13,237 nucleotides of DNA from Verrucomicrobiota bacterium. Lineage in GTDB: Bacteria > Verrucomicrobiota > Verrucomicrobiia > Limisphaerales > CAIQOK01. The notes below the pieces were generated by a model that searched no databases, had not been told where the DNA came from, and saw only the letters and a list, made by a program, of their open reading frames with translations. How positions within the stretch are numbered: the stretch's first letter is position 1; every line of letters begins with the position of its first letter. This document shows, one piece after another, positions 1-6,795 of the stretch. The DNA lies in assembly GCA_025363535.1 (NCBI GenBank), contig JANYDP010000044.1, positions 1-13,237 on the forward strand, read 5' to 3'. The position numbers and the translations under genes were made by a program.

Positions 1-529
1 TGGTGAACTCGGCGACCTTCGCGCCCGCCAGACAGTAGTGCAGAAAGTCTGGCATCAGCAGGAGAGACTCAGTGGCCGCGAGTATTTCGGGATTGTTCTT
101 CTGCAATGCAAGCAGTTGATAAAGCGTGTTCAGCTCCATGAACTGCAAACCCGTCGCGGCGAAAATATCTTCACGGGGTACGCGTGCAAAAGTTTTCGGC
201 AACATGCCCCGCGTGCGGACATCGCGATAATGAAACGGCAGGCCGAGCAGTTCGCCGCTTTTGGAGAGCAGCGCGAAGTCCACGCCCCAGGTGTCCACAC
301 CGCAGGAGACGACGGATTTGCCGTATTTTTTCCCGGCGGCCATGAGGCCGATCTGGATTTCCGACCAGAGGCCGAGGGTGTTCCAGCGCAGCGTGTCGGC
401 AATGTTCACGCCGCCGTTGGCGAAGCGGTGGAGTTCGTCGAGCTGGATGGTTTTGCCATCCCAGACGCCGGCGATCACACGTCCGCTTTCCGCGCCGAGG
501 TCAATGCCGAGATATACTTGTTGGGCCAT
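1..529 (-). CDS. rhaB: Rhamnulokinase, N-terminal part (3' end beyond window)
   Basis: This enzyme phosphorylates L-rhamnulose at O-1 with ATP in the cytoplasmic rhamnose pathway. The visible 176 residues begin MAQQVYLGIDLGAESGR, where residues 10-17 (DLGAESGR) are the N-terminal phosphate-binding segment of FGGY/actin-fold sugar kinases. GVDTWGVDF (77-85) and HYRDVRT (100-106) are typical of rhamnulokinases rather than xylulo-, glycero- or gluconokinases. Family members are close to 490 residues, so about two thirds of the gene is missing at the window edge; the reading frame is open to base 1. The ATG at 527-529 is chosen because the ATP-binding strand starts at once. It lies 27 bases after the stop of the transporter gene, which suggests co-transcription. 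Rhamnose is the neutral sugar released by the GH88/GH105-like enzyme further upstream. The family call is secure; another deoxy-ketose substrate is a minor possibility. Confidence 0.93.
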   Translation of the reverse strand, partial: MAQQVYLGIDLGAESGRVIAGVWDGKTIQLDELHRFANGGVNIADTLRWNTLGLWSEIQIGLMAAGKKYGKSVVSCGVDTWGVDFALLSKSGELLGLPFHYRDVRTRGMLPKTFARVPREDIFAATGLQFMELNTLYQLLALQKNNPEILAATESLLLMPDFLHYCLAGAKVAEFT

Positions 530-556
530 GGTTGTGAAAGGTTGTGGACTGCGCGG

Positions 557-1888
557 TCAGAGTTTTTTAAGTGTCACCTGCTCGAATTTCGGCGCGAGGA
601 GATGCTGGAAAATGAAGGCCACGATGTAGGCTCCGGCGCAAATCGAAAACAACACCGCGTACCCGCCGGCGACATTTCCCTCCTTTGTGAAAGAGTCAAG
701 CAACCGCCCAGCCAGCACGGGAAAGGCGATGCCCAGCCCCGAACCCGCCATGCCGCCGAGACCGACCACGGAAGCGACGGCGCGTTTCGGAAACATGTCG
801 GAAGCCGTTGTGAAAAGATTCGCCGACCACGCCTGGTGCGCCGCGCACGCAAACCCGATCAACAGCACGGCGGTCCAATCGCCGACATCCTTGACCATGA
901 TGATCGGCAGGACACAGAGCGCGAAGATGAACATGGCGGTCTTGCGCGCCCGCGTGACGGACCAGCCGGACTTCACCAGCGCGCCCGTGACCCAACTCCC
1001 GAAGATGCTCAACACCGTGGCCAGGCCGTAGATCGTCGCCAGCATGTAGCCGCTGCTTTTAATGTCGAGATGGCGGGTTTTTTTGAAGAAGTCCGGCAGC
1101 CACGTCAGGAAAAACCACCAGACCGGATCGGTCAGCGCCTTGGCCACGATGAACGACCACGTCTGCCGGTAACCGAGGAGACTGAGCCAGGAGATTTTTT
1201 CGCCGTCGCGGCTGGTGTCGTCGCGGTCGCTGTTGATGTGCGCGAGTTCAGCGGCGTTGGTGGCGCGGATTTTTTCCGGCACGTTGTAAAACGGCCACCA
1301 GAAAAACAGCCAGACAAAGCCCGCGATGCCGGCGAAGATGAACGCCCAATGCCAGCCGAATTGGAGTGCGATGAACGGCACAGCAAGCGGCGCGATGATC
1401 GCACCGACGTTGGTGCCGGAGTTGAAGATGGCGGTGGCGGTGGCGCGCTCGCGTTTGGGAAACCACAGCGCGACGGCTTTGATGGCGGACGGAAAGTTGC
1501 CGCCTTCACCGAGTCCCAACATGACGCGGGCAAAATAAAATCCGCTGATGCTCGCGACCAGCGAGTGGCCGATGGCCGCGACGCTCCAGGCCGCGATGGA
1601 AACCGCGTAGCCGATCTTGGTGCCGTATTTGTCAATCAACCAGCCGAAGATGAGCAGGCTCAAAGCATACGCGCCTTGAAAGAGTCCGTTGGTCAGCCCG
1701 AACTGTTCGTTGGTCCAGTGGAGTTGGTCGTCGAGGATGGGTTTGATGAGCGCGAGAATCTGGCGGTCAATGTAGTTGATCGTCGTCGCGAAAAAGAGCA
1801 GCGCGCAAACCACCCAGCGATAGTTGGTGCTGACCATGGAAACCGTGGGCGACTCGGGCGTTGCGTTTTCAATATTGGGCTGCTGCAT
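557..1888 (-). CDS. MFS transporter, hexuronate (ExuT)-like anion:cation symporter
   Basis: This is a predicted 443-residue inner-membrane transporter of the major facilitator superfamily with about 12 hydrophobic segments. A charged loop at residues 203-232 separates the two halves. GWLIDKYGTK (82-91) is the MFS loop 2-3 signature. RVMLGLGEGGNFP (121-133) followed by ALWFPKRERATATAIFNSG is characteristic of the ACS/ExuT group, which imports hexuronates and related sugar acids. The reading frame stays open far upstream through the sterol desaturase gene, but homology and the first membrane helix (residues 24-40) begin just after the ATG at 1886-1888, so that start is used. It precedes rhaB by 27 bases and follows the desaturase stop by 86 bases. 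Given kduI and the GH88/GH105-like gene nearby, the cargo could be galacturonate, an unsaturated uronate or a small rhamnogalacturonan product; L-rhamnose itself is also possible. Confidence 0.9.
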   Translation of the reverse strand: MQQPNIENATPESPTVSMVSTNYRWVVCALLFFATTINYIDRQILALIKPILDDQLHWTNEQFGLTNGLFQGAYALSLLIFGWLIDKYGTKIGYAVSIAAWSVAAIGHSLVASISGFYFARVMLGLGEGGNFPSAIKAVALWFPKRERATATAIFNSGTNVGAIIAPLAVPFIALQFGWHWAFIFAGIAGFVWLFFWWPFYNVPEKIRATNAAELAHINSDRDDTSRDGEKISWLSLLGYRQTWSFIVAKALTDPVWWFFLTWLPDFFKKTRHLDIKSSGYMLATIYGLATVLSIFGSWVTGALVKSGWSVTRARKTAMFIFALCVLPIIMVKDVGDWTAVLLIGFACAAHQAWSANLFTTASDMFPKRAVASVVGLGGMAGSGLGIAFPVLAGRLLDSFTKEGNVAGGYAVLFSICAGAYIVAFIFQHLLAPKFEQVTLKKL

Positions 1889-1974
1889 GATGTGTGCTTG
1901 TTTAACGGCTGGACGGCCCGCGCACAAGCAGATTGCTCGGCAATTGAGAATAAAAATTGAGTTGCGATGAACCT

Positions 1975-2805
1975 TCAGTGCGCTGATTTGTCCCGTCGTC
2001 CGGAGAAAAAACGAAGGCAGCGGTGCAACGGATGGAGGGCCAGCCCCAGGACCGTCAACGGCGGCGCGTGCTGCACCCCAAAGCTCACGGGACGATTTTC
2101 GCCGGGCAGATGCCACGTTCCGAACAGCCGGTCCCAGATGCTGAAGGCCGCGCCATAATTTCCGACGCCGTGGTCGCGGCCTTCGTCCTCCACTTTGGCG
2201 TGATGCCACTGATGAAAAATCGGCGAGACCAGCAAGTGCCGCAATGGGCCAAACGTCCAGTTCACGTTTGCGTGAACCAGCAACGCCGCCGCGCCGATGA
2301 AGACATTGGCCGCGACCACGGCGGCGGTGGGCAGACCGAGGGTCAGCAGAACAATTCCGATTACAGTGGTGTTCAAAATCTGGCTGACTGGATGCAGCCG
2401 CGAGGTGGAGAGCCAGTCGAGTTCCTCGCTCGTGTGGTGGACGATGTGAAACGCCCATAGCATTGGGAAGCGATGGTAGGCGCGGTGAATCCAATATGAG
2501 AGGAAGTCGGCGATGACGATGGCCAGTGGCATCTGTGTCAGCGGGGAGAATGAAGCCAGGTGCGCCCGGAACGTCGCGAATGCAAGCCATCCTCCGTCAT
2601 TTGGAATTGCCAACAACAGCTTGTTCACCGCAGCGAGGGCGAGGGTGATGCCCGCGCTGATCGAGAGCGGATGAATCAGCCAACTGCAAATGTCCACGAG
2701 CAGCGGACGCCGCCACCAGCGGTGCGCCTGCGTCGCCGGCCAGCGGGCTTCGACGAGGGTGAACACCACCATCAAGACAACCAGTTGAATGGCGGCGGCG
2801 ATCAC
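1975..2805 (-). CDS. Fatty acid hydroxylase / sterol desaturase superfamily protein
   Basis: This is a predicted 276-residue integral membrane di-iron oxygenase. The family signature is complete: HRAYH at 107-111, HIVHH at 120-124 and HQWHH at 198-202. These histidine clusters hold two irons in sterol C4/C5 oxidases, fatty acid 2-hydroxylases and alkylglycerol monooxygenase. Hydrophobic stretches around residues 4-17, 47-67, 93-106 and 143-178 support several membrane spans. I start at the GTG at 2803-2805 because it overlaps the radical SAM stop in a GTGA junction and places the first helix at the N terminus. The frame is open further upstream, but only as antisense-like extension inside the neighbour. 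An ATG 11 codons later is the alternative. It is the last gene of the overlapping block. The substrate is unknown; with these neighbours an acyl or ether lipid is more likely than a sterol. Confidence 0.85.
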   Translation of the reverse strand: MIAAAIQLVVLMVVFTLVEARWPATQAHRWWRRPLLVDICSWLIHPLSISAGITLALAAVNKLLLAIPNDGGWLAFATFRAHLASFSPLTQMPLAIVIADFLSYWIHRAYHRFPMLWAFHIVHHTSEELDWLSTSRLHPVSQILNTTVIGIVLLTLGLPTAAVVAANVFIGAAALLVHANVNWTFGPLRHLLVSPIFHQWHHAKVEDEGRDHGVGNYGAAFSIWDRLFGTWHLPGENRPVSFGVQHAPPLTVLGLALHPLHRCLRFFSGRRDKSAH

Positions 2806-4304
2806 GGGGTGGCGGCGGCTTTCGGTTTGAGCAATGGAAAAGCATTCCACGAATCGCCGGGGCGAATCCGCGCGTTGTATTCGCAGAACGAAACGGGATT
2901 GCCCTGCGTGTCGAGCAAGTGATGGCAGCACGCCGAGATGCGATCCTGATCGTAATTGAACCGATCCATGAACGGCTTGATCGCGATGGCAAAGACATCG
3001 GTGGAGCGGATGAGTTTGCGTCCGGCCCAAACACCGACGCGACTCACGAGGCTGCTTTCGTTCGTGCCAACGACGTTGCGAAGTTCTGCGGAGTTCAGCA
3101 GCGTGCGATTGGAAACGCGGTTCATCGCCTGATCGAGATCAATGTGCCGCGCGATGTTCGCCGTCATGCCGAAGCGTTGAACGAACAGCGTGATCCAGCC
3201 GCAATTCGGATGGCTGCATGGAATCGGTTTGAAATCCTCGGCCTGCGTGCGACGACGAAGTTGTGCGGCGACGGCTTTCACGCAATCGGAAAGCGTCAGG
3301 CGTTGCAGCGGGTCTTGCGCGAGATCGTAGCGGCCCGAGTAAGTGACCGGCTGCAACGCGACGACTTTCACATGCGGATGGCGCAGGCCGGTCTCAACCA
3401 CCCAGCCGACTTCATGATCGTTCACGCCGCGCGTGATGGTCATGGTGAGTTGCATGTGGACGCCGTGGCGCGAAAGATTTTCGATGACCTGATCGCGGAC
3501 GCGCACGGTGTTGGCGTCGCGCATGGCACGGTTGGTTTCGGTTTGCTGCCCGTCGAATTGCAGCAGCACCATCAGCTTGTCGGCAAAGGGTGCCAGCCGC
3601 GCGGCGACCTCGGCGTCAGCGAACAGGATTCCATTCGTCGGCAGATAAATTTTCTTTACCGCCTGTCCGTGAAGAAATGCGACCATCTCCCAAAACTCCG
3701 GGTGTAGCACCGCTTCGCCGCCGGTGAGCTGCACGGAATCCAGCGCGCCCTTTTGCGCGATGAGTCGGAGCAGGTAGTCCTTGAACGCGGCAAGCGGCAG
3801 CTTGCGGTCGCCGCGCGCGTCGCTGTAGCAGACGGGGCAGGCGAGATTGCAGGCGTTAGTGACCTCCACGAGAATGGTGCAGGATTTGTTCGCGGTTTGA
3901 TCGGCAAAGTTTTCTTCGCTTGCGCCGCTGTTGCGTCCCCCCTCGCAGCAACTGCTGGCGAACGCGGGAAAATCCATCACCTTGTCCGCCGCAAACCGGC
4001 GACCCCAGCGATCCTTGTTCGAGAGATGGTAGAAATGTTCGTCGCTTTCAACCAGTGCTTCGGAAAAACCATGTTGATCGCAAACTTTCCGCAGCAGCAC
4101 CCGTCCACCACGCGTGAAAACCACTGCTGGAACGTGAGCCAGACAATCAGGGCACAGGCTGATCGTAGTTTTGAGCAGCCGCTGAAAGTCGGCGAGTTGG
4201 AAAAACTCAACGGCGGACGATTCCACCTGCGCGAGCAATTTTGTTCGCAGCGATTCCAATCGGAGCGTCAGCGGTAGCGTGGAAATTGCTTTTGGGTCAG
4301 ACAT
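2802..4304 (-). CDS. Radical SAM protein, tetraether/membrane-spanning lipid synthase (MJ0619/Tes)-like
   Basis: This 500-residue protein carries a radical SAM cluster motif, CNLACPVC (C152, C156, C159), and the SAM-binding LTGGE at 193-197. Before it is a small cysteine module: C51 and C54 in CPDC, then C75 followed by DQHG. After the barrel come CSHPNC (C363, C368), ACCHH (C459, C460) and a terminal NPVSFCEYN (C474). This pattern, an N-terminal CPxC...C..HG knuckle plus a C-terminal C-H...D..G....FC.YN motif, matches what I recall of MJ0619-type proteins, which include archaeal tetraether synthase and bacterial homologues linked to membrane-spanning lipids. Those enzymes join sp3 carbons of lipid chains, and extra iron-sulfur clusters are bound by the added cysteines. 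The ATG at 4302-4304 overlaps the preceding gene by 8 bases and its end overlaps the desaturase. The superfamily is certain; the Tes-like subfamily and lipid substrate are inference. Confidence 0.88.
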   Translation of the reverse strand: MSDPKAISTLPLTLRLESLRTKLLAQVESSAVEFFQLADFQRLLKTTISLCPDCLAHVPAVVFTRGGRVLLRKVCDQHGFSEALVESDEHFYHLSNKDRWGRRFAADKVMDFPAFASSCCEGGRNSGASEENFADQTANKSCTILVEVTNACNLACPVCYSDARGDRKLPLAAFKDYLLRLIAQKGALDSVQLTGGEAVLHPEFWEMVAFLHGQAVKKIYLPTNGILFADAEVAARLAPFADKLMVLLQFDGQQTETNRAMRDANTVRVRDQVIENLSRHGVHMQLTMTITRGVNDHEVGWVVETGLRHPHVKVVALQPVTYSGRYDLAQDPLQRLTLSDCVKAVAAQLRRRTQAEDFKPIPCSHPNCGWITLFVQRFGMTANIARHIDLDQAMNRVSNRTLLNSAELRNVVGTNESSLVSRVGVWAGRKLIRSTDVFAIAIKPFMDRFNYDQDRISACCHHLLDTQGNPVSFCEYNARIRPGDSWNAFPLLKPKAAATP

Positions 4305-5016
4305 AATTTCCCGCTGCTTCCATCACCGTCGCGCAAATCTGGTAAAGCCACCGCCGGTGTTTTGGCGTGATGTCGCCGAATTGCGCCAGGAATTTCCGCA
4401 CCTGCCGCTGCGAGAACTTGAGGTTCGCCTTCGCTTCGGCGCGGCGATGCAGGTCCATCACCGTCAGCGCCTCCTTGCGCGTCAGCAGATCAAACACGGT
4501 TTCGCGCGTGTAGCTGACGTGCCGGTCTTCATCCGTCTTGGTTCGAGAAACAAGGCTGGCGATAACGTGCTTGCCTGTGCGTTCGCAGGCGTCCATGTGG
4601 TAGGCGAAGGACTGCGCCACGCGTTTTTCAAGGTGGTGCGCGTGCGCGAGAAAGTTCGCCAGCTTGCGTCGGCGTGTTTCCGGCGGATCACTTTCCTGGA
4701 TGTGAAAAGTTCCTGGTGTGAACGAGCGGACGACTTCGTTGAAGACATCGCCCAAGTCCGCCTCGATCACCGGCTGCTCCAGGGTTTTGAGCGCCTGGGA
4801 AAAAAGCACGACGTGCTTGTCCTCGTCGGCAGAATGTTGGCGCAGCAGGACGGCGAGTTCCTGCGTCGGTGCGAAGTCACTTTGAAAATAATCGCAGACG
4901 CGCTGCGGGTAGCGTTCGCCGCTGCGGTAAAGGTTCAAGAACCAGCCATGCGTGAGCGGATTTGCAACCAGGTCGCGATGAAACCGACCTTTCATGGAAG
5001 TAATGACGTTGGCCAT
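4297..5016 (-). CDS. Ferritin-like di-iron protein (putative oxidoreductase)
   Basis: This predicted soluble, largely helical protein has 239 residues. Two ExxH motifs, E65-D-K-H68 and E163-D-R-H166, lie in separate helices. E34 and E130 are well placed as the single glutamates of helices 1 and 3, so the four-helix ferritin-like pattern E / ExxH / E / ExxH is complete. Such centres occur in oxygenases, desaturase-like enzymes, MiaE-type hydroxylases and ferritins, so chemistry cannot be fixed from the motif. I start at MANVITSMKG (ATG at 5014-5016) because this ATG overlaps the stop of the small upstream gene as TGATG, the usual layout for coupled translation. An in-frame ATG at 5038-5040 would add 8 residues inside that gene. 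The end overlaps the radical SAM start by 8 bases. A role in oxidising or supplying electrons to a lipid-modifying step is inference from context. Confidence 0.82.
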   Translation of the reverse strand: MANVITSMKGRFHRDLVANPLTHGWFLNLYRSGERYPQRVCDYFQSDFAPTQELAVLLRQHSADEDKHVVLFSQALKTLEQPVIEADLGDVFNEVVRSFTPGTFHIQESDPPETRRRKLANFLAHAHHLEKRVAQSFAYHMDACERTGKHVIASLVSRTKTDEDRHVSYTRETVFDLLTRKEALTVMDLHRRAEAKANLKFSQRQVRKFLAQFGDITPKHRRWLYQICATVMEAAGNYV

Positions 5017-5153
5017 CAGCGTTTGGAGGACAGTGCGCAAAAACCCACCAGCAAGCCAAAGCCAATGACCACGATGGCGATCAGCACGACTACGATGATC
5101 AGCAGCACCTTGAAAAATTGTTTCAGTCCGTCGTTTTTGTTTTCGTCAGACAT
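5016..5153 (-). CDS. Small single-span membrane protein, 45 residues
   Basis: I do not recognise this protein. It begins MSDENKNDGLKQFFK, has one strongly hydrophobic segment at about residues 16-40 and ends in ALSSKR. The polar acidic N terminus and basic tail suggest a bitopic membrane protein; its topology is uncertain. It is supported as a real gene by four things: an ATG at 5151-5153, a GGAGG ribosome binding sequence 8 bases upstream (inside the Lgt-like gene), an 8-base overlap with the Lgt-like stop (ATGTCTGA), and a TGATG overlap with the ferritin-like start. It fills exactly the gap that would otherwise break an unbroken run of overlapping genes. It could anchor the soluble ferritin-like or radical SAM protein at the membrane, but that is only a guess. 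Confidence 0.72.
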   Translation of the reverse strand: MSDENKNDGLKQFFKVLLIIVVVLIAIVVIGFGLLVGFCALSSKR

Positions 5154-5898
5154 GGGACGCCTCCGTGTTGGGTTGGTTGAACTCACGCCAGCTTGGGGGC
5201 GGCGCGAGTTTGCGTTTCAGAAAAAATGCCGCGCCCAGCAAAACCATCACGGCCGAAAGCAATTGGTAGCCAGAATAACCGCTGAAGAATTTCGGCGTGT
5301 CGCGGATGAACTCGGTGAAAAATCGAAACGTGCCATATGCCATCAGATACACGGCAAACAAATGTCCGCACAAGACGCGTCTCCGCACCATCAATTGAAA
5401 AACGACGCCTACGCCCAGTTGGAAAATAATTTCGATCAACTGCGTCGGATACCGCGCCACGCCCGCCGCATCGTGGAACGCGCACCAGCCATCGTAGGGC
5501 AGCCCGCCGCAGCAACCCGCGAGCAGGCAACCCACCCGTCCCGTCGCGAGGGTGAACGGCAGCAACGCGGCGAAGCGGTCGTTCGGCGGCATGGTGTAGC
5601 CCATGATCGGCTTGGCAATTTCCGCGAACAAAAATCCGCCGATGAGCGCGCCCGTGATCGAGCGCCCGGACCACAGTAGCTCGTGCCAGTCGTTCACGGG
5701 CACCCATGGCCAGTGCTGATCGCCGACGAGCACGGAAAGTTTTGCGCCGAGGATCGCGCCGAGGATCGTGACACCTTGCAGCAAATAATACTGCCGCCGC
5801 AGCCGGTCTTCGCGAATGTGCCGTGTGACGGGGAACGCCAAAGCCACCAGCACGCCGACACCGACGAAGAGCAGATACGCTGGGTGAAAATAGTTCAT
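5146..5898 (-). CDS. Lgt-like membrane protein (prolipoprotein diacylglyceryl transferase family, non-canonical)
   Basis: This 250-residue polytopic membrane protein has the Lgt family layout: SGRSITGALIGG (77-88), the signature GRVGCLLAGCCGG (120-132), RYPTQLIE (149-156) and YGTFRFFTEFIRD (188-200). True Lgt moves diacylglycerol from phosphatidylglycerol to the lipobox cysteine of lipoproteins. Against E. coli Lgt, aligned from memory, R143, Y235, R239 and E243 correspond to R121, Y188, R192 and E196 here. The catalytic H103 position is T82, and N146 and E151 become C124 and C129. Housekeeping lipoprotein maturation is therefore unlikely; handling of a diacylglycerol or phospholipid in another reaction fits better. 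The ATG at 5896-5898 overlaps the previous stop as ATGA and the gene end overlaps the 45-residue gene. The family assignment is strong; the altered function is inference. Confidence 0.85.
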   Translation of the reverse strand: MNYFHPAYLLFVGVGVLVALAFPVTRHIREDRLRRQYYLLQGVTILGAILGAKLSVLVGDQHWPWVPVNDWHELLWSGRSITGALIGGFLFAEIAKPIMGYTMPPNDRFAALLPFTLATGRVGCLLAGCCGGLPYDGWCAFHDAAGVARYPTQLIEIIFQLGVGVVFQLMVRRRVLCGHLFAVYLMAYGTFRFFTEFIRDTPKFFSGYSGYQLLSAVMVLLGAAFFLKRKLAPPPSWREFNQPNTEASHV

Positions 5899-6257
5899 GG
5901 AAGTTGCAGTCGTTGCAGCCAGTCCGCGCTGATTACTCCGACCACGAAAATCAGAAATCCAAAATGCGTCTTTGCGTGCAGGTCCACTTCTTCCGCCGCC
6001 AGCCCGCGATGAAATACAAATTCATCCAGCGCCCGCGCCGTCACGAACAGCACCATGCCGGGAACCACCACGTCGAAATGCCCTAGGTACGCGTGCGGCA
6101 CGACGATGGTTAGCGCGACGCCCAGCGTGATGTGCAGCAGTCGTTCGGCAAACGGGAGATTACGATGTTGCTTGTGGTGCAGTACGTCGCGGATGCCAAA
6201 GTAAAGATACGGCGCGAGACAGAGCGTCAGAAGGCCGGCCCGCGCGAAAAAACTCAC
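5895..6257 (-). CDS. Small histidine-rich membrane protein, second tandem paralogue
   Basis: I do not recognise the family of this 120-residue protein. It has about three hydrophobic segments (near residues 6-22, 42-58, 62-76 and possibly 98-113). A polar conserved stretch, DEFVFHRGLAAEEVDLHAK (78-96), carries H83, E89, E90, H94 and then H98. Further histidines lie in the loop HHKQHR (27-32). Such residues could bind a metal or heme at the membrane, which is speculation. The start is the GTG at 6255-6257: it overlaps the preceding stop as GTGA and has a strong GGAGGT 5 bases upstream, so the longer reading from 6311 is rejected. Its end overlaps the Lgt-like start as ATGA. It is clearly related to the frameshifted gene just upstream (see the feature at 6254-6651), indicating tandem duplication. 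Confidence 0.72.
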   Translation of the reverse strand: MSFFARAGLLTLCLAPYLYFGIRDVLHHKQHRNLPFAERLLHITLGVALTIVVPHAYLGHFDVVVPGMVLFVTARALDEFVFHRGLAAEEVDLHAKTHFGFLIFVVGVISADWLQRLQLP

Positions 6258-6651
6258 AGCGCACCTCCCGCCACGTTGCGCAGATTGTCCAAGGCTTCCG
6301 GCAGGTTCCAATGACTTTTTTCCAGCCAGTCCGTCGCCAGCGAAACCACAATGAAGATCAGCAGCGCGAGGTGTTCCTTCGCATGGAGATCGGATTCCTC
6401 CGCCGGGATGTCGCGGTGAAAAATGTATTCATCCACGCCGCCTGCGATGGCAAAGATCACCAGCGCGCCCACCACCACGAAATGATGCGCCAGCAGCGCG
6501 TGCGTGAACATGATGGCGAGCAGAACCCCGATGGCGGCGTGCAGCAGATGTTCGGTGAGGCTGACTTTGCGCCCGTGCAGGTGGACATCGTGTCCTTCGC
6601 TCCGTAGTACAGAAACGGCAGAAAGGAAATGCTCAGAATGGCCACGCGCAT
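6254..6651 (-). pseudogene. Small histidine-rich membrane protein, first tandem paralogue, frameshifted
   Basis: This is the first gene of the overlapping block and a paralogue of the next one. The N-terminal helix MRVAILSISFLPFLYYGAK is read from the ATG at 6649-6651. The rest (LHGRKVSLTEHLLHAAIGV, then DEYIFHRDIPAEESDLHAK) is read in a different frame that ends at the TGA at 6254-6256. The switch falls at about 6590-6605. The total length of 398 bases is one base short of a whole number of codons, consistent with loss of one base; restoring it gives about 132 residues aligned end to end with the second copy. The shared DE..FHR..AEE.DLHAK.H core is intact. Possible causes are a real inactivating deletion, an assembly error or programmed frameshifting, but no obvious slippery heptamer is present. 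If translation started only in the downstream frame, the first ATG is at 6509-6511 and the product lacks the first helix. Confidence 0.65.
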
Positions 6652-6708
6652 GGGCGGAGATTTCCCGACCCCCTTTGGTTTGTCAATCTTTCGCCCGGTC
6701 CGTTTTGT

Positions 6709-6790
6709 TAATCGCAAAGAATGCAGCGAACGCAGGGGAATTTTTTAAAGCCTATTCCACCCTCTGTGTTCTTTGAATTCTCTGCGGTTA
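6709..6790. repeat. Imperfect inverted repeat between kduI and the overlapping block
   Basis: The arm at 6709-6738 pairs with 6761-6790, matching at 23 of 30 positions around a 22-base loop. The outer ends read TAACCGCAGAGAA and TAATCGCAAAGAA. It lies just after the kduI stop and before the first gene of the block, so it could end or process kduI transcripts. The 144-base gap contains no gene and no convincing promoter. Confidence 0.7.
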
Positions 6791-6795
6791 AATTT

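Noticed and set aside
38..1960. Long plus-strand open frame of 640 codons opposite rhaB and the transporter
   Set aside because: Its product is rich in R, D, H and G with no membrane or domain pattern; it is the antisense of two well-supported genes and stays open only because of codon bias.
1889..2590. Upstream extension of the transporter reading frame
   Set aside because: The extension lies within the sterol desaturase gene and shows no homology; the first membrane helix fits the start at 1888.
4279..5679. Long plus-strand open frames across the overlapping block (also 2919-3707 and 3753-4277)
   Set aside because: They are antisense to genes with clear catalytic motifs and have no recognisable features.
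6254..6511. Simple 85-codon gene starting at the ATG at 6511
   Set aside because: It would lose the first helix and loop that align with the paralogue; the frameshifted longer gene explains more of the sequence.
6658..6686. Promoter for the overlapping block with a perfect TTGACA at 6681-6686
   Set aside because: At a spacing of 16-18 bases only very poor -10 sequences occur, and they would place the transcription start almost on the ATG at 6651.
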